Shown here piece after piece: positions 11,459-23,915 of a DNA stretch of 57,347 nucleotides. The number at the start of each line of letters is the position of its first letter. The first letter of the stretch is position 1. This stretch comes from Polytrichum commune (Eukaryota; Streptophyta; Polytrichopsida; Polytrichales; Polytrichaceae). The stretch is taken from contig OX485808.1 in the NCBI GenBank assembly GCA_950295325.1, positions 33,381,180 through 33,438,526 on the forward strand. Reading direction: 5' to 3'. The position numbers and the translations under genes were made by a program. A model generated the notes under the pieces. That model did no database searches, was not told where the DNA came from, and worked only from the letters and a program-made list of their open reading frames with translations.

Positions 11459-11881
11459 GGGCATCCCCAGGAGAGATAGAAAGCAACCCGCCAAAAATAA
11501 TATATTATATGGTGTTTAGGGTGTTTGGGGAGCCCTCCATCTTGGGCGGGGCAGCTCATCTTGAGTCAAAGCCCACCAAAGCCTAGGCATACCCCCGGTA
11601 TAATTAGGAAGCAATCAATAAGACAACGACACCTATTATCTGACATGAAATAAACTAGGATATCGGAGTATCTGATATTAAAGTAATCTCTTGGCGGGCC
11701 GGAGGAGTGCCGCCATATGAACCATGGCGTGGGAAGGCCTTTACTATACCCGGGCCGGTTCTAAATTATGCCGGACCGGACATTGGTGGGACTCAATTTA
11801 TGCCGGTACCGCCACCTAAGAACCCGGGATGCCCCATTTTTGGCGTTGGCATGCCCCATGGCGAGGCTGCTGGGGACGCCC
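11459..11881 (-). mobile_element. 423-bp MITE, PIF/Harbinger-like, copy 2
   Basis: Same family as 10174-10583 in the opposite orientation. It starts GGGCATCCCCAGGAG, ends ...GGGGACGCCC and is flanked by TTA (11456-11458 and 11882-11884). It ends about 1 kb upstream of the plastid-type gene. The paired copies could form a long hairpin if transcribed together. Confidence 0.85.
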
Positions 11882-11913
11882 TTAGTATCTATGAGGAGAT
11901 AAAACAATCACTA

Positions 11914-12442
11914 CACTAAATATTGTGTTTAGTGTCATATGGTATATATTGTATGTCACACTAGTCACTTTTCTAGTGACACTTCTCATGAATAAGTTTA
12001 CAAGTAATGTCATGGATGATTGAAATTGAATGGAACCCATCCTGATTATTGAAACAAAGCTTGGTATATTCTGCATCCTAACATTTATATGATGAAATGT
12101 TATCATGGATGATTGAAATTTGGTTGCAAAATAACTTAGTAAGTGATAGTAATTACAAAATTGTAAATCTTGAATGCCTAATCAAATTTTTTTACAAGAA
12201 ACAACAAGTAATAAGAGGTTTACATTTAGTGTTGTTGACACTACACAAGTGGTTTATAATTAGTGTTGAGCAAGACAAATCATAACATTATTCAACTGCC
12301 CTGACTTCAAATTCAGTTTGAAGCACTGGTATCCCAATATCCGAAGTCTTTATTCTCAAGTTTATTGTTGGGCCCTTGAGCACAATTCATCAGCTGAGTA
12401 ATTGTCATGTAGATTTGGTGACACTAAATACAACATTTAGTG
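11914..12442. mobile_element. 529-bp MITE with self-complementary ends
   Basis: The left end CACTAAATATTGTGTTTAGTG is inverted at the right end with 22 of 24 bases matching over 11914-11937 and 12419-12442. Each end is itself nearly palindromic (CACTAAAT...ATTTAGTG). TA flanks both ends, as for Tc1/mariner-type insertion. Related end sequences occur at 19255-19285, 19535-19560 and 19805-19835. It lies about 430 bp upstream of the start codon of the next gene. Confidence 0.65.
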
Positions 12443-12876
12443 TACTTGCAACCTCAAAAAGTGAAAGCTAGGATCAGCCTCCTTTGTAAATGGGCAGCTC
12501 AAATCTATCAACACCCAATCCTCATTTTCATATTTCGTAGATCCCAGAATCTAGGTTCCGCCTTAAATTTCGATCCACTGCAACCCACGCTTCTTTATCC
12601 ACATTCAAAACTCCCATCGTTTAGAGGCCGCTCCGCTTCTCAAATGCGGCAACATTTGCAACATCAAGAAGGAAGGAAGCTACAGAATCCACTCGTAATT
12701 TAGGTCTTCGCCAGTGTTGGATGGGCTCCAAAACTTGCAACCAACCAACCAGCCGGCCGACCGCAGCAGCAGCATTGATAGTGCTACAAATTTGAAGGTG
12801 GAACCGAAATCTCCGTTTCCGGTGGTGAATTGGAGCAGTTATTTAGTTTTGGTTTTTTGGGAAGGAGAATTGTGAG

Positions 12877-15800
12877 ATGGCTATGGCGCAGGCAGTCCTT
12901 GTGGGCGGAAAAGGGCTCTTGAATCTTCATCATGGCGGAGCCATTTCCACCAAATCACGGACTCAATCATTGCGTCACTCCATCGTTACCGCTCTCCCAA
13001 CTCCTCTTCCGGTATGTCGCAATCTCTGCCTATGTGAATTCTCTGGGTGTTGAATTTGGTAAGGTAGAATGGATACTCTTCTCTCTGCATTCACTTTCTC
13101 GTAAAATATGAAACACGCAATTAGTGTGAGATGATTAGGACATCCAAGTCGTGGCTGTAGCCATTTGCCTCAAATTTTTTGGAGATCGTATGAATGTCTT
13201 ATTCATTATCAAATTGAAGATTCTCGTGCAAATTAAGGCTCATAGAGGTTCCCCCAATCAGGTTGATTAGTAAGCCTAGAATGGTTAGCATAATTTGAGC
13301 ATGTAGTCCAATCTCTTTAAAACGCATGGTGTCTTTTTGGTGGCAGTTCTCAGATCCTCAATTGATGCCTCAAATGGGTTTGTAGGCCGAGGAGCTGAGA
13401 ATTGGAATTTTTGTGGGTGGGACTGCAGGGGAAGTTGAGAAGTTCACAGCAATGTAGGCAACATCCTCGCCTCATCATCACTGCATCCTCAGAGAAGTTG
13501 GAGAATCAGGTAAGAGCTGGGAAATTCAGTATAGGGGTTCTAAATTTTGAGTGCCCAGAATTACAGCTTTTGGGCATAGTTGGAAAAAAATGCAATTGAG
13601 TTTGAATTCCAGGAAGTCAAAATGCTTATGGGACTGGGAGTACGCCAGGATGGTTATGAAAATGCTAGTTCCCCATATATAGCAACTAATATCAACTTGA
13701 TGGTCTAATTGGAAGAAAGACTCAAGACTGCTTAGTACTACATTTTGAAGTAGGGAATTGAAAGCCATCTCTAATGAAGTTGTAGAGGGGACACTCCAAC
13801 ACAAAGTGTGTCTCATTTTCAACTACATTGTAAGAACAAAAGTGGCATAATATGTTATTTCTAGGGATTGGGATATATAGTCGGCCAACTACCGGCCAAT
13901 TTTAATGGTGAGTCTATGCTTGAGGTGTGGTAAGCAACAATGATAATTTTGTGTTGGGGTAGTGTCAATGATTGCTTTAAGTATGATTCACATTCAATAC
14001 TTTGGGTAACTGGAATAGGTAATTGTGGGGCATTCCATATTTTGGGTTCTAAATTCTGAGTGTTCTAGACTGGGTTAGGTGTGGACCTAAGAACGGACAG
14101 TAGAAACTCATGTTGTCAAAGGAGGTTGGATTACATGTTCAAATTTTGTTAACTGTTCTAGACACAATAGTCAACATAAATTGGGGGGGAGGGGGGCTAT
14201 GTGACTGAGTTATGGCTCCCTGGCTGTCACTTTTGGGAATACATATCAATTCAGGGCAGGCTCCAAATTTCTCTGCGTTTGAATCTGGCCTCTCCATCCA
14301 AATTTGTGAATCTTCCAAAATTTTCATTTCACGGATTAGAGTTTAATTTCACAGTGAACATGATACAAGTAATCATGTAAGACCCGTCTACCTTAGTGCA
14401 GTGCTAGAAAGAGCGTTGTTGAATTTTTGAAGTTTTTTCAACATTTTTGATTGTGTGCAGACAGAGAAGCCCAAGAAGAGAGGAAGGGAAACGAAGCTGC
14501 TGTCGTTAGTAGCACTACCAATTCTGGCAACAATTGTTGTCACGCAGACAGAGGGTGTTTACAATGACAGATTGTTCATCGACACTTACAATGACTGGAC
14601 AATGCCTGAAAAAATGATGAAAGATTTGTGTATGAATTCCTCCCTCCCCAATCCTCTTTTTTCAGTTTTAATCAAGCATTTCTTGAACTTGTATGCACAT
14701 TAGGGTTATCCTTTAAGTCAATTGGACTTTTGGTCAGGAGTTGGTCCCCAATAATTGTCTGTTTGCTGTTTTGCATACAGTAGTGTTATCCTTTCAATTC
14801 TACTACAGTTTTGGTGGGGAGTTGGTTGTTTTGCATACAAAAGTTTCCATGTTTGGTGTATGCTTGGAGTCAGTGTGGAGGTTTGAATGGAGAACATTCT
14901 ATATCAGTTCATTGGGGGTGAAACTCATTTTGTATGCGAAATGGCATGAGTTTGGTCCCCAAAGAACCAATATACAATGTTCTTCGATCAAACCTCCACA
15001 CAGACTCCAACCATGCACCAAAAACTCCTTGAACATGGAAACTTTTGTATGCAAAACAACTATGTTTTGATCAAAACTTTGGTTGAATTAAAGGATAACT
15101 GTAATATGAATAATTTAATTCTACTTATGATCGTGCATGTTTGGAGGTAGTTTTTGAATATGAATGAAGAGCAACTTATGAATTTTGGTTCATTGAGAGT
15201 CAAACTCAAATTAGCCCCTCTTGGCATGCCAGAATAAATTTGACCCTCAATAGGACCAATATAAAATGTTCTTTGTTGAAACCTCCACACTACTTCCAAG
15301 CATGCACTGAATACTTACTGAGCACTGGAAGGTGTTGTATGCAAAACAACCAACTCCCAACCAAAAGTCATCTTTAGTCAGTGGCAAGTCTATTGTCAAG
15401 GCAAATGTACCCAGCAAATGGGTTTGGATACCTTACCGATTTTCAGGCTCATTAATGCTGGTGTGGGTATCCAAATCATGGGTTGTGGCTCTTCTTTTCA
15501 ATCTTAACATTGTGTTGAAATGCTCGTTGGGTTGCAGACATGCTTATTTCATTGGTTTTCTGCTGGGGCTGCTGTGTGTTTGGGTCCATGAATGTAAGAA
15601 TTTTCTTTTCCAACTTTTGATTTACTGTTTTGCTTCTGAAAACACAAGGTTCTGAGGTACTCACATGGTTGTACATAGGTTCTGGTCTTCCATAGACTAC
15701 AATCAAGTCTTCAATTAGACTTGAATCATGATTCTAGTCCACAATGCTTGGCAATACTTTCCTTTTTCTGGGATCATTTTTTAAAGTTTTGGAACATCAG

Positions 15801-17463
15801 TCATGACTGCTTAGTGCAGATTTGTTGATACCAGCGTTGGACTGGTGTCACCCTTTTTAGATACCACTCAGGTGTATATAATGAGGAATTTTTTAATAAT
15901 GATACAGGATTTTTTACTCTTTGTTTTGTGATACCATTGGGGTTCTATATACATGCCAGAGCCTTCATACCTAGGTAAAATCAACCTAGTATCAATAAGA
16001 TATTAGTATTGTTTTGACCCAAATAATAATTTCGGGTGTGCAAAGATTCTCTCATATTGTGATACCACCAAGTATCCCTATGTGTCTTGTATTATAATCT
16101 TGATACCAGCTGGGTAGGTTGTTTGAAACCATTATTGATATTGTAGATTGGTACTGTGGGTTTGCTTATATATCAGTCCACCGCTAGTTGATACTAGGGC
16201 TGGTATGGTATATAGTTGAATGCATAGTATCAATAATCAATGTCAATAATGGTATTAAAGAACCTACCGAACTGGTATCAAAATTGTAACCAGACACTTA
16301 TTGATACCTGGTGGGTATAACAATATGTATATCCAAAACACTCAGTATAGATACCCAAATGCTATCAAAAAAAGGATGATACCAGTCCGACACTGGTTGA
16401 TACTACAAAAACCTGGTTGTGAGAAATTTGGGGAGTTTGTGGTAACTGTCCACTGATGGTTTGATGGGCATGGTGCATTTTCAGGACCCATTCTACGAAA
16501 GTGATGAGTATCGCAAGGCAGGAGGCAATGGAACTTCATATTGGATTTACAATGTGGTAAGTTTAGGTTGTGAGCAAAATAATAGGAGGTATTTTGTGAG
16601 TGCCACACATAAATTCTGTGACATTCAGCAAGGTCTGGTTTGAAACATCATGAAGTATTAACAGAAAAATAAGGTGGTGATAGTGTGAAGCTTGTGATAA
16701 CATCTAAAAGGAGTGTAGGTTTCTTATGGTCAAAGGCCGTGATCATGAATAAAGAGGGCCATTCAAGGGGCTGTACCATGGAACATTGAAGTTGCATTTT
16801 GTCTGGTCACAGGCCTCCAGGCGTAGTGTGGAGACATATGTGATTGGATGCTATTTTATTACCATCCTACTCATGTGGGCCCTTCTACACAACAATTTAT
16901 AATAAATCAAGGTTGTGATGAGGTTTTGAAGTGTCATGGTCTCTAGATTTTAATGTGTTAGACGCTTCTCTTTGAGGTGCGCTTGACACAAAATCTGGTA
17001 GACCATGAAACGTTGTCCCATTGCATGCCATGTAGGACTCCATGTAGTTTGTTCATCCATTCAAACTTCCTTGGCCCTTTAGGCCCTCAAGCTCTAGTGT
17101 AAATTGAAGTGGCTCACTCATCGTTTTCCACCAACGGGAGAGTTCAAATTTCAATGGTCACAGGCCCTCAAGCTCCACAGTTTTTGGGGTCATGAGTGTG
17201 GGGAGCCTCATAAAAACCTAGAGAAACATGGGGCTTGACTAGTGTTAAAACTATATTGAGTGCGAGATGCATTTTAGGTTTCTTATGCACAGCCTCAAAC
17301 AAAAAAATTCTGTGTTCTGCAGGAGGAGGAAAGAGAGGAAGAGGATCGAGAGGAACTTTTTCGGCAGGAACTTGCAGAAGAAATGGAGGAGGAGACTAAG
17401 CTTCGTCAGTTGGAAGATGCAGACAGGGAAAAGGAAGTGGAGAAGGAAGTGGAGCTGGTCTAA
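12877..17463 (+). CDS. Small plastid-type membrane protein, five exons (unrecognised)
   Basis: Five coding blocks with proper GT/AG borders. Exon 1 is 12877-13011 (45 codons, donor CCG|GTATGT). Exon 2 is 13429-13509 (27 codons, acceptor CTGCAG, donor CAG|GTAAGA). Exon 3 runs from 14461 to about 14630 (acceptor GTGTGCAG). Exon 4 is 16485-16556 (24 codons, TTTTCAG to GTG|GTAAGT). Exon 5 is 17323-17463 (46 codons plus TAA). The first 45 residues lack acidic residues and are rich in Ser, Thr, Arg and His, like a plastid transit peptide. Exon 3 starts basic (TEKPKKRGRETK) and then has one hydrophobic segment LLSLVALPILATIVV. Exon 4 carries DPFYESDEYRKAGGNGTSYW. Exon 5 is a highly charged Glu/Arg helix, probably coiled. 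The product is about 195 residues. This would suit a small nuclear-encoded subunit of a plastid membrane complex, but I cannot name it. The end of exon 3 is unsettled: the two GT candidates near 14628-14631 do not match exon 4 in phase, so a small exon may be missed or this splice differs. Confidence 0.6.
14765..15105. repeat. Foldback repeat in intron 3
   Basis: The left arm (about 14780-14945) and right arm (about 14950-15105) are inverted copies sharing GTTTTGCATACAAAAGTTTCC, TGTGGAGGTTTGA and GAACATT(C/G)TATAT blocks. A third, more diverged foldback of the same family follows at about 15125-15385, ending in TATGCAAAACAACCAACTCC. No coding capacity. Confidence 0.65.
15831..16396. mobile_element. 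566-bp MITE in intron 3
   Basis: The left end CCAGCGTTGGACTGGTGTCA is inverted at the right end as TGATACCAGTCCGACACTGG. TTGATA flanks both ends (15825-15830 and 16397-16402). The interior is rich in GATACCA/TGGTATC motifs. It ends only 88 bp upstream of exon 4. Superfamily not assigned. Confidence 0.65.
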
Positions 17464-17469
17464 CCTTCT

Positions 17470-18200
17470 AGGATTTTTTATTTATCATCTTAAAAAAGAA
17501 AGAAAGACTGCTTAGAGCGATACCCACTCTCTGCTTGATTGAGTGAAATGTGAAAAAGTGGCTCAATCGAGTGTAAGTTACAGGGTATATAATTCAGTGT
17601 CTAGTACTGTTAAAGATCTGTATATTATTTCTCCAAAAAAGTTGGAACTGGAAATGCTGAGCTCTATCTGCTTCGTCCTTCCCAAGTTAATTATGTGGGC
17701 CTCATGTTGTCTTTAAAAAAAAAAATCGGTTGCCTATACTTTTGAGTGGTATATACAGCAATGCTTGTAGTCAAGAACGGACACCATAAAAACATCACGT
17801 GTTACGATGAGATTGAACTGTGTGTCCAGATGGTAGACACCATTCTAGGTTCAATAGTGAACATCACTATTGGGAGGCCCTCTTTATGCGATCACATAGA
17901 AAGAAGAGCAAAATCAGTTGAGATATAAGTCTTTCCAAGTCCCAGCGGTTACATGTTGATATCTTCCAGGTTTCCTTTATTACTTTGAGGAATATTCTAT
18001 AAACTCCTCTTAACTGATCGGTTGTTTGCCTAGAGTCTTGAACTTGAACTGGTTAGTTCTCAAACTCAACCGGCCCATCTTTAACTAGCATTCAGATCTC
18101 CCTGTTCGTAGGCTCAGTCTCAAAATGAACTCAAGGTTTTGATCATATCTTATCAGCTGTCATGTAATGAGTTTAGAATCTTGGATTGACCATCATTGAA
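17470..18200. other. 3' flank of the plastid-type gene, no further gene
   Basis: The stop codon is followed by AT-rich sequence with AATAAA-like variants absent or weak. Bases 17740-17840 are another copy of the GGACACCATAAA-type dispersed repeat. Nothing coding is recognised. Confidence 0.4.
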
Positions 18201-18204
18201 GACA

Positions 18205-18340
18205 ACTCCAGAGAAACAATGTTCGACAGAAAGATTACAGACCAAAGTTGATTTGGAATTTAATCCTTCACCCAACAGTGAGATTGCGGGCCAGGCGTTA
18301 AGAATTCATGAAAGCCTAAAGGACACTATGTCTGAATCCA
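18205..18340. repeat. Dispersed repeat shared with 49790-49945
   Basis: Blocks CTCCAGAGAAACAATGT, ACAGAAAGATTA, AACAGTGAGATTGCGGGCCAG and TTAAGAATTCATGAAAGCC occur in the same order and strand at 49790-49945. At that second site the next sequence is a copy of the MULE 3' end, so the fragment has moved or recombined. The open frame crossing this region (18196-18645) has no recognisable domain and is not called a gene. Confidence 0.75.
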
Positions 18341-18754
18341 TTTCCACATTTTTCTGTCTAACATCCTCTTTTATATGTTTTCAAGTCTTGAACACAGTCA
18401 CAAGCACAAAAGTGTCCCCTGCCGCCAGTACAGACGCTCGCCTGCTAATGCACACCCCGCATAAGTTAACGGGCTCCCACGAATTTGTTTGCAAAGAAGA
18501 ACAGGAACCTCCTAATGCAGTACCGACACGATTGGCAGGATCCCAATACCAAGGCCGAGGGTGCAGTGCGATTGCCTGTAAAGTCCACACCCCAACATAT
18601 TTCCCTCACATTTATGAGATAGAGACGAGGCGGACAGCAAAGTAACATTAACAAATTGCAGGGACGCACAATCGACCCGAAGGGCAAGCGCCCTCCTCCC
18701 ACTTCACGATCCCAAGAATCTGTTTACGAACACAGGGCGGTGGAGCGTGGGAAT

Positions 18755-19125
18755 GATCACCTAGAGCCAAACAGACCCATATGGGTTGCATCGTAAGCGT
18801 AGAGCGTGATCATAGTTCCTAGTTTGGGCCTTTACAGACAGCTGGGCGGTGTAGCGACCGCCTGTAGCCCAAGTGGGAGCACGAAGGTGTGAGAATGGGG
18901 CGTCGTGTGTGGGCCGTGGGCCTCGTGTGGATGGCCTGTCCACTCCAAACCTGGAGTCGGCGGCGATGTTCGGCCGAAGGGTTGGGCATCGCGGGCGTTA
19001 GAGAGGAGGGCACCGCGTGAGGCGGGACACCGAGCAACGGAAACTTCCCACTTTGGGTAGTGGAGGGATAACGGGCTTGAATGTTGGTCGGCGATCACCC
19101 TATCCGGCATGCTTCCACGAACCAC
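18755..19125. other. GC-rich patch, no gene assigned
   Basis: Base composition rises sharply over AT-rich neighbours, with many CG pairs. Open frames exist on both strands, as expected in GC-rich DNA, and none shows a domain. It does not read as rRNA. It could be a CpG-rich promoter or part of an unidentified element. Confidence 0.4.
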
Positions 19126-19219
19126 CTTCCCTTTTGTAGATTATTTATTTTTTATGTATTTTTATTTTTTAGCCAATAAAGGTTGAATGGATATTGGACA
19201 TGAACATCTTCACTTGGTA

Positions 19220-19790
19220 ATAAAAACATGGCATTGTGTAACTCCAAATAGTAAGTGACACTCTAAATACAATATTTAGTGTAGAATAGTTAGCACATAG
19301 TCCAATCTCATTCAAACACATATCTTGAACAAGAGGAGGGAGTTGAAGATTGTTGTGTGATGTACATGGGTGTCAAGATCACAAGTTGTTGACAAGGGAA
19401 GGTAGGGTTTTGGCCAATGGATGAACTCATCCATCACCCATGTGATTATTTGTTCACTTATTCATGAGAAGTGTCATTCAAAAAATTACATTAATAGTAA
19501 AGGAAACATGGCATTGTGTAGCTCCAGATAGTAAGTGATACTAAATACAATACTTAGTGAAGGGTAGTTAACACATTTGGAGCACATAGTCCAATCTCAT
19601 TTAAACACATATCTTGGGATCAATGAACAAGAGGAGGGAGTTGAAGAATGTTGTGTGACGTACATGGGTGTCAAGATCACAAGTTATTGACAAGGGAAGT
19701 AGGGTTTTGGCCAATGGATGAACTTATCCATCATCCATGACAATAATTTGTTCACTTATTCATAAGAAGTATCATCTAAAAAAATACCTT
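19220..19790. repeat. About 280-bp tandem duplication
   Basis: Two copies (about 19224-19498 and 19505-19790) share ACATGGCATTGTGTA, AGTCCAATCTCATT, AACAAGAGGAGGGAGTTGAAG, TACATGGGTGTCAAGATCAC and GGGTTTTGGCCAATGGATGAA in order, at roughly 90% identity. Both contain TAAATACAATA(T/C)TTAGTG motifs akin to the ends of the 11914-12442 MITE. A further palindrome (ACACTAAATAATCATATTTAGTGT) follows at about 19811-19834. Together this looks like nested or duplicated copies of that MITE family. Confidence 0.65.
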
Positions 19791-20480
19791 AGTGACATCA
19801 AATTCCATATGACACTAAATAATCATATTTAGTGTAATTTTCTAGTCAAGGTGGAATGAAACGTGGGCCCAAAACCTCGGGTATTTCCTAAAGTCCTCAT
19901 AATGACTTCTGACCAACACATTGAATGTTAGTTTTAGGACAAGGGTAGCCCCAAATGAAAAAAATCACCCACATTATTTTTGTTTCTATGAAATTAATTG
20001 ATGTGGTCCACACTAATTTTCTATTAGAAATTTAGCGTGGATTGAAAATGAACATGGCCCAGTGGCCCACAATAATAAGACTATATATAGTGTATATAAA
20101 GGATGACTTCAATAGGCATTTTACTTACACATGTTCTATTATGTGCAACCCATTACAAGAAACATAGTGGAGAAGACTTTGTAAGTTGTTACATATTCCA
20201 TCACCGGGTGAAGGTTTTGGGAACATCCATGTGGCAACAAATTGCTTCATGGTTGCAAAAGAAGAAGAAGAAGACCTCCAGTCTACGAAGGAGGCAGAGT
20301 GAATAGAGCGTTTGCTCATAGAACATCCTTGGCCACGCCATAGGGATAATGGTGTTAGATGTAAAACTACTTCACCCCTTGCAGGGAGTAGACACTACTT
20401 TAGTAACTAATAGCCATTATCGGTAACCAATAGCATGTGACCGTCATTAGTAGAATTCATCCAATAACATAGTATTACTT

Positions 20481-21197
20481 TAGGGGGAGTGTCGCAACCC
20501 TTGCTAGCTAGGAGATATGGCAATTTGAGTGGGGCGTTGTCCCGGGACATCGCCTTGGTACAGGAGTGACTTGGGAGTGGTGCCTGGAACTGTCTAGGTT
20601 TGAACAACCATAACTTCCTCAATACTTGCCTGAATGAGGCAAGTGAGGGATCCATCGGCATCTACGTAAAGAGTAAATGTTGATAGAGTGGTCGATTGAG
20701 ATCATTAGAGATCATGAGAAGAAATTATGGTGGTTTAAAGCTACATGGGACTTCTAGCCCCAGTGGCTAAGGGAAAATGTCTACTTGGCCCCAACCCTTA
20801 GGAGAGAGACAAAAGGTTTCTTGATGGTGGGGTAGAGGCCTTGTCCAATGTCCAAGAGGCTTATATGGGTGAGGCGGCTTTGCCGACCGACCCCACCCGG
20901 AGCATACTTGGCAACTATGCTTCAGGTTGTTGTAGTGTTGCTTTGGTAACTTGATGATCAACTCAAGAATTGATTTCCATGGATTGAAGTCCACATCTAA
21001 TCATTGGCTACCTACTAAAGGGAGAATCCCGAATGTGCGTGTAAGAGGGTTTTGTGACCAAGCCATGAGCTTGGAGGTCCGCGGCATGGGGAGCTAACCA
21101 TGCATGTGCGTGGGATGTGTAGGTTAACGCTCGTGGCACTTGCTAGAATTGGGTACCGGTCAAGATTAGTCAAGAAAAGCTAACAAGGGTTGTGACA
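20481..21197 (+). mobile_element. LTR with upstream polypurine tract
   Basis: A purine run (AGGGGGAG, 20482-20489) is followed directly by TGTCGCAACCCTTG, and the unit ends CAAGGGTTGTGACA at 21197. The ends are thus a 14-base inverted repeat with TG/CA termini, and a polypurine tract sits just where the 3' LTR of a retrotransposon would begin. No matching flanking duplication was found, and no pol domain lies upstream, so this is a truncated element. An inverted, diverged relative is at about 37905-38225. Confidence 0.6.
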
Positions 21198-21199
21198 CC

Positions 21200-21855
21200 C
21201 TCAATGATGCTCTGTTTGTATGTAAGTGGCATTGTGAGTATTGTCTTGAGGACACGGGTAGATCACTCCATTGTCAAGTTGAACACCACGTGCGACCCAA
21301 AAAAATCTTCTTTTGGTAAGTTGCACCACCAAAATGGGTCAAAATTTTATCAATTTTTTTTCATGAGTAGATATACACAGTACCTATGACATAGGTAAAA
21401 GTGGTAACTAAATTTGATGATTTGTTTTTTTTCATAAAACATACCATTTCTAACTAGAATGACACATAATTGAACTAAAACATTTATTAAAAAAATAAAG
21501 ATGACTAAAAATTTCAAAAAATATATACAAAAGATACTATCAATGGTTATGTATATGTAGAAAAAATATCATGAATTTTAAAATTATATATGGCATGTAA
21601 TATAGGGGTAGCAAACTTTGTCCGCACGTGGTGTCAATTTGACAATGAAGTGACCTCCCCGTGCCTGAGGATCATTCCCACATAGTCAAAGACATTATTT
21701 TTTATCTCATGTCTAGAGCTCGGAAAAAATTTACCATGCGAAACTCACTGCAACGATCAATAATGTCTTGCCAGTGAATTCCCCGACAAAAAAAAACGCA
21801 CTTCAAGAAAGAGGAAACCAAGTAGGAAGTTCAAAGCTAAAGCCACTGCAAAGTC
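21200..21855. other. Spacer, no gene seen
   Basis: AT-rich, with a run of A/T tracts at 21420-21600. No recognisable frame. Confidence 0.4.
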
Positions 21856-21859
21856 TCCC

Positions 21860-23915
21860 ATGACACTCGATCTCAATGCAAAACCTTGTATTGAAGAAGA
21901 AATGCCAATCACACCAAGATGGAGAAAGACTAGACCATGTAAGAAACTTGTTGTGGTTGTTGACGAAGGCCACTATCTAGGAGCCTCATGTTTTGCCATA
22001 GGAGCTCCTCATCCTGCCGTTGATGCCCATGCCAAACCGGTTAGAAAAAAAGGTCCTCTCAAAGCAAATGATTTAGCCGTACCTTACAAACAATGTTCCG
22101 GAGTCGATCATGGCGATATTGGTTCTCTTCCTCCAGTATTGAACAGGGGTGGTGATGAGGTTCCTGTGAAACCGGTCCAAAAGAAGGCCCCAAGAAAGAA
22201 TGAACACTATAAGATGAATGTAATGCAGACGTTAGGAAGACAGAGGTCCCTCCTCCACCAAAAGAAAGAGACTTGCAGAAGAAATGGGAACTATCCATTA
22301 AACATGGGTGCACAAAACGCTTTACGGTGAAAAACCTCCTGCATGCGCCTCACATTTCAGAGATCTGTATCTTTGAGTTCAAACATGTGGACAAGGATGG
22401 GCTAGTGGTTCACGATGGAATGAAGGTCGATGACCGTGGCGCCTTTTCAGCCCATTTGTCCCTAATTGTGAAGGAATTCATTGACGGATGTTTGCACAAG
22501 GGTTACACTATCAATTAGATTATGAAGAAACACCTTAAATTTTACGGAAGTGGGAGGCATATGGGAGGCATATCTCGGGATCTATTTATCACCCCAAAAG
22601 ACATTCATAACATTATCCATAAGCTAACAAAAGAAATGTATATGTTGCACCTTAACGACGCTCAAAGTGTCCGCATGTGGGTCTAGAAGAACTCAAATAA
22701 AAACTTATACTATATTGAGATTGATTTGGCCAATCCCATCCAAGTCAATGGCCAATTGAATGGGGAGAACATGGCCTTTACCGTAGGAATACAAACAGAG
22801 TGGCAAAGAGAGTTGATGGCCAAATATGGGCAAAATGAATTTATTTCCTTTGACGCTATGTTTGGAATTTATAACAAGAAGGTATACTCACGTCTTTGCA
22901 TCTTTTAGTGAAATTGTGTTTTTACATGATTTCAAGGCAATATTTATTGGTATAATCAAATTGGCGAATCTTATTCTTCGTTTGCCCTCGTGATACTACT
23001 TTGTTTACGTAGTGTCACGAACCTATCATACCTTGACATTGACTACGACTCTATAGTTCTCACTTCACACACTCATGGTATTTGATGAATGGCATCAAGG
23101 CATTCTAGTGGCTTGGGTTCTCAACTCACCATGCGTAGAGGAGACACACCTCACTCCTTGAATGGCATCGTTGAAATAATGTATGAAAACAATTTGCCAA
23201 GAGTGAAAATCATCTGTATTTATTGTTAATTATACACAAAATAGATCAATGCACTAATGTACATTTCTCTAACCCGACCTATTCGTTAGTCAAACACTTG
23301 CAAACATATATTCCACCCATTTATCTCACATTCACTGTTGTATATCATGTTATTTCATTATGAAAGCCATTACTAAAAAAATGTCATGGTCGATATTGAC
23401 ATGGTCGATCTTTGCCATGTTTAAGAGAGACATGGCCCGGAACTCCAATTTTCCTCTATTTGTGGCATGTTCGTCATGTATGACAAAAAAAATCTTGTTA
23501 CAAGATTAAAGACATTGTACGATGTGCAAAGGTTCTTCGAGAGTTGGATCTCATGATGTATAATAAGACTTTTCTTTGTGGCTTCAAATCAACAACTTGG
23601 ACAAAAAAAAATTAGACGAGTTGAGCAAAAAATACCCTAAAGAAAAAAACTTCTGGGATTACATGCAAAAGCAATGGAAAAATAAGGCTCACATGTGGGT
23701 GGTAGGTTACTGAAACCTATCTTATGTTGACCAGGATACGAATGCAACTATTAAAGGGTACCATGGGTTTCAAAAATCAATGCTAAAGTTAGAGAAAACT
23801 TGCATGGTTGGAAGGTGTATTGATTGGACAATTACCGCTCTTACGGAAGAACTGCACAACCACTTTTGCTATAAGGGCTTTCAAAAACATAACGGTTTTG
23901 TAGATAATTAAAAAA
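21860..23915 (+). pseudogene. MULE transposase remnant 1
   Basis: Pieces of a Mutator-like transposase lie in order with frameshifts and stops. 21860-22290: basic N-terminal frame. 22273-22905: reads with interruptions through HLNDAQSVRMWV and FTVGIQTEWQRELMAKYG into FISFDAMFGI, the block holding the first catalytic Asp of the MULE DDE domain. In-frame TAG stops are near 22516 and 22684. About 23090-23125 reads VAWVLNSP. 23720-23910 reads QDTNATIKGYHG, GRCIDWTITAL and KHNGFVDN, the conserved end of the MULE core. The SWIM zinc finger is not seen. It clearly cannot encode a transposase. No terminal repeats were identified. Confidence 0.75.

Noticed and set aside
18196-18645. 149-residue plus-strand open frame
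   Set aside because: Its first third is the dispersed repeat shared with 49.8 kb and the rest has no domain. The long frame is likely chance next to GC-rich DNA.
18381-19125. Cluster of overlapping minus-strand frames
   Set aside because: They are expected from high GC content. No motif, splice signal or family resemblance.
20490-21197. Complete solo LTR
   Set aside because: Flanking bases (GGGAG and CCCTC) do not match, and a polypurine tract precedes the start, so it is better read as the 3' LTR of a truncated element.
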